From IMG/VR virus record IMGVR_UViG_3300027985_001385, positions 1-22,808 of that record: DNA of 22,808 nt. One strand, given 5' to 3'. Position 1 is the stretch's first letter; each line of letters starts with the position of its first letter. This document shows positions 7,238 through 13,785 of this stretch, in pieces. The stretch comes from a virus. Below the pieces are notes generated by a model. It searched no databases and was not told the DNA's origin. It saw only the letters and a program-made list of their open reading frames with translations. The position numbers and the translations under genes are program-made.

Positions 7238-7240
7238 AAT

Positions 7241-7876
7241 ATGCAAATTAATTATAACTTGAAAGGTAATGCTCGCAAAGAACTGGTCAAGGCAATCAGT
7301 GAAATTACGGGAATACCAAGTAAATACAAGGGCGCGCCTACCTTTGCTTACGAAATTGGAGAAGTTATCGTTGATAAAAATGGCACTATTCAAGGTGCTA
7401 ACCAACAGCTGAAAAATCAGCTTGCTGAACAAGGCTTTGTTGCAGAGCCAACAGCTGAAATTGGTGTGAGCATTGATGTCCCAAAAGCTGACTTTACAGA
7501 CACGGCTATTGATAATCTTCAAAAACTAATAGCAAGCAAAGCTACTCTTATTAAAAAGGCAATCTGTACAGATAATCTTGATGTTGAGATAACTGAAGAA
7601 AGAATTAGCTTCCCTTGGTTCCCTTTTGGAGCAACGTCTGACGAAGTAAAAGCCTACACTCATTTCATAACAGCACTTTGTGATATGGCAAAAACACTCC
7701 AAAGAGTCAACGCTACCCAAAGGCCTGTAGAAAACGAGAAGTACGACTTTCGTTGTTTTCTTTTAAGGCTTGGTTTCATCGGCCCTGAGTATAAGGGAAT
7801 GAGAAAAATTTTGCTGAAGAACCTTGTTGGTTCGTCTGCTTTCAAGGAGGTTGTAAATAATGAGATTTCCAAGTAA
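7241..7876 (+). CDS. Prophage 'virulence-related' protein, amidoligase-like C-terminus
   Basis: A 211-residue soluble protein of a family often labelled virulence-related in Firmicutes prophages; the label carries no proven function. The opening MQINYNLKGNARKELVKAIS and ISFPWFPF (122-129) are recognisable. Residues 121-202 align without gaps to residues 214-295 of the amidoligase encoded about 0.3 kb downstream, sharing N-E-K, R, L-x-R-x-G-F-I-G-x-E and L-x-G-S-x-A. The upstream amidoligase catalytic motifs (E-x-E, H-x-H) are absent, so it is unlikely to be an enzyme alone and may be a partner or regulatory relative. Translation starts at the ATG behind a hairpin-buried ribosome site. It overlaps the DUF4314 gene by 17 bases. 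Confidence 0.85.
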   Translation: MQINYNLKGNARKELVKAISEITGIPSKYKGAPTFAYEIGEVIVDKNGTIQGANQQLKNQLAEQGFVAEPTAEIGVSIDVPKADFTDTAIDNLQKLIASKATLIKKAICTDNLDVEITEERISFPWFPFGATSDEVKAYTHFITALCDMAKTLQRVNATQRPVENEKYDFRCFLLRLGFIGPEYKGMRKILLKNLVGSSAFKEVVNNEISK

Positions 7877-8084
7877 AGAAATTGTCGAGCGTATCCGCAA
7901 GGCTTATCCCAGAGGCACACGAGTTAAGCTATTGAAAATGGACGACGCTCAGGCACCGCCGATTGGAACAAAAGGAACAGTATGTGGAGTTGATGATACT
8001 GCCAGCATATTAGTAAATTGGGATAATGGCTGTGGATTGAATGTGGTTTACGGCGAGGATTTATGCGAGAAAATAATCGAGTAA
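7860..8084 (+). CDS. DUF4314 domain protein
   Basis: A 74-residue protein with a short N-terminal helix (KEIVERIRKAYPRGTRVKLL) followed by a small beta-barrel-like stretch: APPIGTKGTVCGVD, SILVNWDNGCGLNVVYGEDLC. The GTKGTV...V.WDNG pattern is the DUF4314 signature and resembles an SH3-like barrel. The function is unknown. The start lies 17 bases inside the preceding gene behind an AAGGAGG site, so the two are translationally coupled. Confidence 0.85.
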   Translation: MRFPSKEIVERIRKAYPRGTRVKLLKMDDAQAPPIGTKGTVCGVDDTASILVNWDNGCGLNVVYGEDLCEKIIE

Positions 8085-8135
8085 TATGTACACTTCTAAC
8101 CCCTATATATTGTGTAGTTTATGAGCATAATTAAC

Positions 8136-8164
8136 TTGATATATACCACCAGTAGAGTTAATAT
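8136..8164 (+). promoter_or_regulatory. Candidate promoter of the amidoligase gene
   Basis: TTGATA (8136-8141), a 17-base spacer, and TAATAT (8159-8164). An inverted repeat TTAACT (8131-8136)/AGTTAA (8156-8161) overlaps both boxes and could be an operator. A TTATGAGCATAAT motif (8119-8131) lies directly upstream. The whole 126-base gap before the amidoligase is free of coding potential, so it is probably a control region. Confidence 0.5.
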
Positions 8165-8210
8165 GTGACTACAGAAAGAAACACACTACTAAAGAAAAGG
8201 GGCAAGGAAA

Positions 8211-9110
8211 ATGTTAGAATCGAGATTTGGCATTGAAATCGAGTTCACGGGAATCACAAGGGAAAAAGCTGCAGAGGTTACTGCACAGCACTTAAACGGA
8301 ACAGCAACTCGCACCTACGATGGTTATGACACTTACAAGGTTACAGCACCAGACAATAGGGTTTGGAAGTTAATGAGCGATGCCTCAATCATTTGCAAAC
8401 GCAAGGAAAACGGCAGAATTGTTTCAGCCGACAGGAGCTACAGCGTTGAGTTGGTCAGCCCAATTCTTACCTACAAAGAGGACATAGAAACCTTGCAGGA
8501 GCTTATTCGAAAGCTTAAAAAGGCTGGAGCGTTTGAAAATAACAGCTGTGGAATTCACCTTCACCTTGATGGCGCAAACCATACAGTTCGGAGCATTCGC
8601 AACTTTATAAACATAATTTCCTCCAAGAACGACCTTTTTTATAAAGCACTTGAGATAAACCCTGAAAGAATAAGATATTGCAAAAAAATGGATAGCCTTT
8701 TGGTTGATAAGCTAAATCGTAAAAAGCCAAAGACAATGGCTGAGATTGAGAGCCTTTGGTATGAGGGTTACAGCGAAAGCACCTCAAGGCATTATCACTC
8801 AAGCAGGTACCACTTTTTAAACCTCCACAGTTTTTTTACAGGTCATCACACGGTTGAATTAAGAGGGTTTAACAGCACCCTTCACGCTGGAAAAGTCAGA
8901 AGCTACATTGTTCTGGCTCTCGCCCTTAACCACCAAGCTTTAACTCAGAAATTTGCAAGTTCCAAAAAGCCACAAACTGACAATGAGAAATTTGCAATGA
9001 GAACCTACCTTAACCGAATTGGCTTTATCGGTGAGGAATTTGCAAACTGCAGAGAGCATTTAACTGCACACCTTGATGGGTCAGCGGCTTGGCGATTTCA
9101 GGTAGCATAA
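8211..9110 (+). CDS. Amidoligase family protein (glutamine synthetase-like fold)
   Basis: A 299-residue member of the Amidoligase_2 type. Visible catalytic pattern: RFGIEIEF with E9 and E11, VELVSP with E80, CGIHLHLDG with H116 and H118, and TVELRGF with E216 and R218, matching the metal- and nucleotide-binding residues of the glutamine synthetase/GCS fold. Such enzymes join a carboxylate to an amine using ATP. Published comparative work on amidoligases (Iyer and colleagues) linked phage members with cyclotransferases and suggested peptide or cell-wall modification; the substrate here is unknown. The C-terminal 82 residues match the virulence-related protein upstream. A GGGGCAAGG site precedes the ATG. 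GGCT follows after a hairpin. Confidence 0.9.
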   Translation: MLESRFGIEIEFTGITREKAAEVTAQHLNGTATRTYDGYDTYKVTAPDNRVWKLMSDASIICKRKENGRIVSADRSYSVELVSPILTYKEDIETLQELIRKLKKAGAFENNSCGIHLHLDGANHTVRSIRNFINIISSKNDLFYKALEINPERIRYCKKMDSLLVDKLNRKKPKTMAEIESLWYEGYSESTSRHYHSSRYHFLNLHSFFTGHHTVELRGFNSTLHAGKVRSYIVLALALNHQALTQKFASSKKPQTDNEKFAMRTYLNRIGFIGEEFANCREHLTAHLDGSAAWRFQVA

Positions 9111-9123
9111 AAGCTACCTGTTT
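9099..9123 (+). repeat. Hairpin across the amidoligase stop codon
   Basis: A perfect 8-bp stem CAGGTAGC (9099-9106)/GCTACCTG (9113-9120) with loop ATAAAA that contains the TAA stop, followed by only TTT. Too weak for full termination; it may attenuate or stabilise the transcript between amidoligase and cyclotransferase. Confidence 0.6.
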
Positions 9124-9139
9124 GAAGGAGGAAATTTAA

Positions 9140-9598
9140 ATGAATAATAAACTTTGCCGAGATAATAAGTATTATCTTGCCTACGGCAGCAACCTAAACC
9201 TTGAGCAAATGGCGCACCGTTGCCCTACGGCAAAGCCTGTTGGGGTAACTATCCTAAAGAACTACCAGTTGCTTTTTAGAGGGCAACACGGTGGTGCTGT
9301 GGCAACGGTTGAACCCCTAATAAATTCCAGAGTTCCCTGCTTGCTTTGGGAGATTACTCCTGATGATGAAATGGCACTTGATAGGTATGAGGGTTTTCCG
9401 TTCCTTTATTGCAAGGAAACGGTCAAGGTCAAACTTGGCAGAAAAACAGTTGAGGCTATGGTTTATATTATGAACGAGGGAAAGCCACTGAACTCGCCAA
9501 GCTGTTATTATTACAGTGTGATTTTACAAGGGTATAAGTCAGCTGGGTTTGACATTGAAATTCTAAAAAAGGCTGTGGAGGAATCAGTGGAAAGCTGA
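9140..9598 (+). CDS. Gamma-glutamylcyclotransferase family protein
   Basis: A 152-residue GGCT/AIG2-like protein. The signature YLAYGSNLN (residues 13-21) forms the substrate-binding loop, and ALDRYEGFP (79-87) carries the conserved acid (E84) expected to act as the general base. The barrel continues through VKLGRKTVEAMVYIM. Family enzymes release 5-oxoproline from gamma-glutamyl amines or peptides. With an amidoligase immediately upstream, the pair would make and break gamma-glutamyl-type bonds, suggesting control of a modified peptide or metabolite; this is inference. An AAGGAGG ribosome site precedes the ATG. The C-terminus (SYKSAGFD-like GYKSAGFDIEIL) is typical of phage members. Confidence 0.88.
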   Translation: MNNKLCRDNKYYLAYGSNLNLEQMAHRCPTAKPVGVTILKNYQLLFRGQHGGAVATVEPLINSRVPCLLWEITPDDEMALDRYEGFPFLYCKETVKVKLGRKTVEAMVYIMNEGKPLNSPSCYYYSVILQGYKSAGFDIEILKKAVEESVES

Positions 9599-9610
9599 TA
9601 AGATTAACAA

Positions 9611-9648
9611 AAAAATATAACCTCGATTACCAATTAAGGTAGTCGAGG
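9611..9648 (-). terminator. Likely terminator of the first CPBP gene
   Basis: An 11-bp stem (9621-9631 with 9638-9648, one G-U pair) and a 6-base loop. Read on the minus strand it is followed a few bases later by a run of T (plus-strand A tract ending at 9615). It lies about 70 bases beyond the CPBP stop. On the plus strand no T-run follows, so it points to the minus-strand unit. Confidence 0.55.
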
Positions 9649-9715
9649 CTTATGTTGATGAAATTAAGCGTGGAAATTATAATTACAAAGGCATTAGAGT
9701 GTGATTAGATTATTA

Positions 9716-10513
9716 TCATTTTGCGACGCTTGCAGTTTTTCTTTTGAGCATCAAAAAGAAGATAACAGAAAGCATGATGTTGAGTGCCAACACGACAATA
9801 CTTCCCTCTATTTTACAACTGCCGCCGGAAATAAGTGTATTTCCGCTAAACACCGTATTCAATAAATTAGGATAATCATCTGCCAACGAAACGCCACCGA
9901 GTATGATAGAACCGATCCCGTTCCAAACGGTATGGATCAGTATAGGAGTAATAAGCGAATCGGTATACTCAAGAACAAGTGATATAAAAAAGCTCATTGT
10001 AATTACATTGAGAACTGGAACAATACCTGCTTCAAAAGCTCCACCGTACATAACCGTGAACAAAGCTGTAGTAACGATAATAGCCGCTATCACATTGTAT
10101 TTGCTCTTAATCAGTTGATATAAATACCCCCTGACCAATAGCTCCTGCATAACTACATTCAGGAAACAGGAGATCAGCCATATAGCCAAGTATGAAATAT
10201 GATTTGTTCCGGAAAATTTCAGTGCCCCGGTTAAACACATGACAGAGACCGCAATGGCGAGCCATAAAACGCCAATTGCTATACCGACGCAAAGGTTAAG
10301 GACAGGTTTTTTAAAAGAAATAATTTTGATTTTTCTCTTTTCAATCAGCCAGAATATTAAGCTGAAAACGATAATATAGGCAAGCGGTAACACCTCTGCA
10401 CCAAGGCGCCAAATTGCAGGATTATCAGATGGTATATTACCCAATCCAGCAAAAGCTGCCCACCCTATAAAAAACAGGATGATTTTCAATGATGTGATTA
10501 AGAACTTCCTCAT
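9716..10513 (-). CDS. CPBP (Abi) family membrane protein with degenerate active site
   Basis: A 265-residue integral membrane protein with about eight hydrophobic segments, related to CPBP/Rce1 intramembrane proteases. The usual motifs are EExxxR, FxxxH and HxxxN. Here motif 1 reads QELLVR (Q123 in place of the first Glu), motif 2 reads FTVMY (Y156 in place of His) and motif 3 is intact (HTVWN, H194/N198). Two of the four expected catalytic or metal-site residues are changed, so it may be a pseudoprotease. CPBP members include bacteriocin immunity and abortive-infection (Abi) proteins. It lies antisense in the late operon, between GGCT and terL, with its own promoter (10558-10586) and likely terminator. 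A moron role in host protection is inferred. Confidence 0.88.
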   Translation of the reverse strand: MRKFLITSLKIILFFIGWAAFAGLGNIPSDNPAIWRLGAEVLPLAYIIVFSLIFWLIEKRKIKIISFKKPVLNLCVGIAIGVLWLAIAVSVMCLTGALKFSGTNHISYLAIWLISCFLNVVMQELLVRGYLYQLIKSKYNVIAAIIVTTALFTVMYGGAFEAGIVPVLNVITMSFFISLVLEYTDSLITPILIHTVWNGIGSIILGGVSLADDYPNLLNTVFSGNTLISGGSCKIEGSIVVLALNIMLSVIFFLMLKRKTASVAK

Positions 10514-10557
10514 TTATTTGCCTTTCTATAATGGGTTATATTAATAATCTCTATATA

Positions 10558-10586
10558 ATTATACCAGTGTTATATTGATAAGTCAA
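10558..10586 (-). promoter_or_regulatory. Strong promoter of the first CPBP gene
   Basis: On the minus strand: TTGACT (10586-10581), a 17-base spacer and TATAAT (10563-10558), with TG one base before the -10 box. Near-consensus for a housekeeping sigma factor, so the gene should be expressed in the lysogen independently of the late operon. Confidence 0.85.
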
Positions 10587-10642
10587 CAAAATTTTACCAA
10601 TTAAGAGTTTTTATAGCTCTTTTTTACAAAGGAGGGACAGCT

Positions 10643-12244
10643 ATTCAGAAACTAAATAAGTACAAACCCACACAGTTTAAATCAAAAGACAGTATTTATA
10701 GCAAAAACCACGCTGATTATGCTGTTGCCTTTATCGAATCCTTGAAACACACCAAGGGCACGTGGTCTGGTAAGCCTTTTGACCTAATAAATTGGCAGGA
10801 GCAGATTATCCGTGATGTTTTCGGAACGCTCAAACCCAATGGCTATCGGCAATTTAATACTGCTTATGTTGAAATCCCAAAGAAAATGGGCAAGAGTGAG
10901 CTTGCGGCGGCTGTTGCACTTCTCCTCACTTGTGGTGATAATGAAGAACGAGCCGAGGTTTATGGTTGTGCTGCTGACAGAAACCAAGCAAGTATCGTTT
11001 TTAATGTTGCGGCAGATATGGTGCGAATGTGTCCGGCTCTATCAAAGCGAGTCAAAATTCTTGACTCACAAAAACGCCTTATTTTTCAGCCGACAGGCAG
11101 TATTTATCAAGTGTTGTCTGCTGATGTTGGCAACAAGCACGGTTTCAATACCCACGGCGTTGTCTTTGATGAGCTTCATACTCAGCCGAATAGAAAACTT
11201 TATGATGTTATGACCAAAGGCTCTGGCGATGCTAGAATGCAGCCACTGTATTTTCTTATTACCACAGCCGGAGATAATCAGAATAGTATCTGCTGGGAGG
11301 TTCATCAAAAGGCGCTAGATATTATTGAAGGCAGAAAGCATGACCCCACTTTTTATCCTGTAATTTTCGGAGCAGCACAGGAAGATGACTGGACAGACCC
11401 AAAGGTGTGGAAAAAAGCTAACCCTTCGCTTGGAATTACTGTTGGAATAGATAAAGTAAAAGCTGCCTGTGAATCAGCAAAGCAAAACCCTGCTGAAGAA
11501 AACTCATTCAGACAATTAAGGCTCAATCAATGGGTTAAACAAGCTATCCGTTGGATGCCAATGGAGAAATGGGATAAGTGTGCGTTTGCTGTAAATCCAG
11601 AAGAACTTATAGGTAGGGTTTGTTATGGTGGACTTGACCTTTCAAGTAGCACAGACATTACAGCATTTGTACTTGTTTTCCCGCCAATAGACGAAAATGA
11701 CAAATATTTTGTACTCCCTTATTTTTGGATACCGGAGGATAACATTGATTTGCGTGTGCGACGTGACCATGTGAATTATGATGTGTGGGAAAGGCAAGGA
11801 CAACTTTTCACAACTGAGGGTAATGTTGTGCATTACGGCTATATTGAGCATTTTATTGAAGAGCTCGGCTTAAAATACAACATCCGCGAAATTGCCTTTG
11901 ACCGTTGGGGAGCTGTGCAGATGGTACAGAATCTTGAGGGATTAGGGTTCACTGTTGTTCCGTTCGGACAGGGTTTCAAGGATATGAGTCCGCCGACAAA
12001 AGAGCTAATGAAACTAACCCTTGAAGAAAAAATTGCACACGCAGGGCACCCAGTTTTGCGTTGGATGATGGATAATATTTATATCAGAACCGACCCCGCC
12101 GGGAACATAAAGCCAGACAAAGAAAAAAGTACCGAAAAAATTGACGGTGCTGTGGCAACTATTATGGCACTTGACAGAGCAATTCGTTGTGGTGGAAATA
12201 CTGGTGGAAGTATTTATGACGAGAGAGGGATTTTGGTGTTGTAG
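10643..12244 (+). CDS. terL: Phage terminase large subunit, probable ATT start
   Basis: A 533-residue terminase if started at ATT 10643. ATPase domain: deviant Walker A IPKKMGKS (78-85), Walker B VVFDE (D176-E177), coupling motif FLITTAGD. Nuclease domain: GLDLSSSTD (D332, D338), EIAFDRWG, and KIDGAVA (D501), the acidic triad of the RNase H-like fold. It packages and cuts phage DNA. The only conventional start codon, TTG at 10742, lacks a ribosome site and would delete conserved N-terminal sequence. Upstream the frame stays open and encodes QKLNKYKPTQFKSKDSIYS, and AAAGGAGGG (10628-10636) lies 6 bases before the ATT. No ATG, GTG or TTG exists between. An ATT start would imply weak or regulated translation. 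Confidence 0.93.
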   Translation: MQKLNKYKPTQFKSKDSIYSKNHADYAVAFIESLKHTKGTWSGKPFDLINWQEQIIRDVFGTLKPNGYRQFNTAYVEIPKKMGKSELAAAVALLLTCGDNEERAEVYGCAADRNQASIVFNVAADMVRMCPALSKRVKILDSQKRLIFQPTGSIYQVLSADVGNKHGFNTHGVVFDELHTQPNRKLYDVMTKGSGDARMQPLYFLITTAGDNQNSICWEVHQKALDIIEGRKHDPTFYPVIFGAAQEDDWTDPKVWKKANPSLGITVGIDKVKAACESAKQNPAEENSFRQLRLNQWVKQAIRWMPMEKWDKCAFAVNPEELIGRVCYGGLDLSSSTDITAFVLVFPPIDENDKYFVLPYFWIPEDNIDLRVRRDHVNYDVWERQGQLFTTEGNVVHYGYIEHFIEELGLKYNIREIAFDRWGAVQMVQNLEGLGFTVVPFGQGFKDMSPPTKELMKLTLEEKIAHAGHPVLRWMMDNIYIRTDPAGNIKPDKEKSTEKIDGAVATIMALDRAIRCGGNTGGSIYDERGILVL

Positions 12245-12251
12245 TGTTGAG

Positions 12252-12290
12252 TAATTTAGTATTGACTAATACTAAATTAGGTGATATTAT
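12252..12290 (+). promoter_or_regulatory. Palindromic operator-promoter of the RHH/DUF1643 cassette
   Basis: A perfect 12-bp inverted repeat, TAATTTAGTATT (12252-12263) and AATACTAAATTA (12268-12279), with spacer GACT. A promoter is built into it: TTGACT (12262-12267), exactly 17 bases, TATTAT (12285-12290). The -35 box sits at the dyad centre, so a bound repressor would block RNA polymerase. Ribbon-helix-helix proteins usually bind such repeats, and the next gene begins with an RHH-like segment, suggesting autoregulation. It starts 8 bases after the terL stop. Confidence 0.85.
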
Positions 12291-12312
12291 TTACTTAAGG
12301 GAGGTGCTTGCC

Positions 12313-13200
12313 GTGAGTAAAAATGTAACTATTACGATTGATGAGGATACCTATGAAAAATTTTGTATGGCACTTGCCCTTAATAAAGAAGACCAATCTC
12401 AAGCTTTTGAACATTGTATGAAGTGGTATATTGCAGAAAGTTTTGACAGGGTATCTCAAAAATACAATCCTAATACTAAACTAAAAAGCTTAAAAGAAAT
12501 TGCTGAAGGATTTAATGGAAAAGCAAACCAGCGGATACCAACATGGGCAATTCGCCCAACGCAATATAACCACAAAATCATACGAGCATTTTTTGAGATA
12601 GAACAAGAACAAGGTGACGTTACTCTTTCAGCCTTAGAAAAATTGTGCAGCAACAAGTATAATCAAAAATTATATGTTCCAACCTTTAAAAGCAACTATG
12701 CTCAAATGAAACTTGATGCCCCTAAAAGCCATGGCAAGGTTTTTAAAGACGATGGCAACATTGTAACAATATGGAGTGAAGTTGAGCATACCTTACTATC
12801 TTACCGAGAATTTTTTCTTGGCAATCAAAAAGGAGTGATAAGTCCCATGAGAATAACTAATGAAATGTCTGAACAAGCTTATGAAATTGCTAAGAAGGTT
12901 TACTATGAACAATTGACTAGAACAGAGGCGAGATTGGAAATTGCAGATATAACAGGGATGAGCGAGGGTTCGGCAGGAGATTATATAACAAATTTACTTG
13001 CAATGCTTGATGGTAAAAAGTACACAAGAACTCTCAACACATATGCAACAAGATATTTTCTGGTTAGTATAAAACGAGATTTCGGTGAGGATTTATTTGA
13101 AAAAGCAAAGCAAGCTGTTGCTCAGCATATCAAATATTATAATGCCTTGGGCAACGGAAATTTAAACAGCATACAAGAAGTGATTAATGAGTTAGGTTGA
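12313..13200 (+). CDS. RHH-like N-terminus plus McrA-associated-like C-terminal domain, unknown function
   Basis: A 295-residue protein from GTG 12313, chosen because AAGGGAGGTG (12297-12306) lies 6 bases upstream; earlier in-frame starts fall inside the operator. Residues 3-42 (NVTITIDEDTYEKFCMAL then a helix pair) look like a ribbon-helix-helix DNA-binding unit. A middle region (about 75-170: NHKIIRAFFEIEQEQGDVT, HGKVF, VTIWSEVEHTLL) looks like a compact helical/winged domain. Residues 182-295 (QAYEIAKKVYY, GMSEGSAGDYI, YTRTLNTYATRYFL, AVAQHIKYYNALGNG) resemble a domain I have seen ahead of HNH/McrA-type nucleases, but no HNH motif is present. It forms a pair with the DUF1643 gene 10 bases downstream. 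A cassette regulator or defence component is inferred. Confidence 0.7.
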   Translation: MSKNVTITIDEDTYEKFCMALALNKEDQSQAFEHCMKWYIAESFDRVSQKYNPNTKLKSLKEIAEGFNGKANQRIPTWAIRPTQYNHKIIRAFFEIEQEQGDVTLSALEKLCSNKYNQKLYVPTFKSNYAQMKLDAPKSHGKVFKDDGNIVTIWSEVEHTLLSYREFFLGNQKGVISPMRITNEMSEQAYEIAKKVYYEQLTRTEARLEIADITGMSEGSAGDYITNLLAMLDGKKYTRTLNTYATRYFLVSIKRDFGEDLFEKAKQAVAQHIKYYNALGNGNLNSIQEVINELG

Positions 13201-13210
13201 TGGTGATATA

Positions 13211-13723
13211 ATGGAATGGATATATGTTAATAATGAAGATAATTCAATACGGTATGTATTAGGAACTAAAGGTGTTAAGCCACTAATCTGTTTTGGCATT
13301 AATCCAAGTACTGCGGAACCAAACAATTTAGATCCTACGTTGAAAAAAGTCGAAAAAATAGCGTTAAACAATGACTTCGATAGCTGGATAATGATTAATG
13401 TCTATCCTAAGAGGGATACAATCTTCGAAAACCTAAGTGATGTTTGCAATGATTCTGAACATTGCAAAAATTTAATGCATATAAAAAATCTAATGTTGGA
13501 TAGTTCTTGTATAAGTATTTGGGCGGGATTTGGGGATCACATTTATGACAGACCTTATTTAATTAACTGCTGGAAAGATATTTATATTCAACTTAACAAT
13601 GATAAAATTAAATGGCTGACAACTGGTATAAATAAATCTGGTTCACCTAAACATCCTCTTTATCAAAAAGCTTCATCTAAGTTGATTAGTTTTGATATGA
13701 AAAGCTACATAAATACGCTATAA
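13211..13723 (+). CDS. DUF1643 domain protein
   Basis: A 170-residue soluble protein. The DUF1643 pattern is clear: LICFGINPSTAEPNNLDPTLKKVEKIA (N-P-S-T-A and D-P-T), then WIMINVYPKRDT, a helix, SIWAGFGDHIYDRPYL, and a late KHPLY. The conserved Asn, Asp and His residues suggest an enzyme or ligand-binding fold, but no activity is established that I know of. It follows the RHH-like gene by 10 bases behind a weak GGTGAT site, in one transcription unit that ends at the terminator starting at 13729. Its neighbours terL and portal are normally adjacent, so the pair is inserted cargo. Its AT-rich, non-phage-like codon use agrees with separate origin. Confidence 0.85.
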   Translation: MEWIYVNNEDNSIRYVLGTKGVKPLICFGINPSTAEPNNLDPTLKKVEKIALNNDFDSWIMINVYPKRDTIFENLSDVCNDSEHCKNLMHIKNLMLDSSCISIWAGFGDHIYDRPYLINCWKDIYIQLNNDKIKWLTTGINKSGSPKHPLYQKASSKLISFDMKSYINTL

Positions 13724-13728
13724 GCGAG

Positions 13729-13756
13729 GCATCTGTCTGTAGACAGGTGCTTTTTT
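13729..13756 (+). terminator. Intrinsic terminator between the DUF1643 gene and portal
   Basis: A 9-bp stem GCATCTGTC (13729-13737)/GACAGGTGC (13742-13750, one G-U pair), loop TGTA and six T at 13751-13756. It begins 6 bases after the DUF1643 stop and separates packaging genes from the head genes. Confidence 0.88.
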
Positions 13757-13785
13757 CATCCCCAAAAACAAGGAGGTATCAACAT

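Noticed and set aside
9632-9660. Hairpin 9621-9648 as a plus-strand terminator for the cyclotransferase
   Set aside because: No T-run follows on the plus strand; the T-run lies on the minus-strand side, so it was assigned to the CPBP gene.
10742-12244. TTG 10742 as the terL start
   Set aside because: No ribosome site nearby, and the frame upstream encodes conserved-looking terminase sequence starting beside a strong ribosome site.
12244-12312. Earlier GTG/TTG starts for the RHH-like gene
   Set aside because: They lie in the operator-promoter upstream of the likely transcription start; the GTG at 12313 has the ribosome site.
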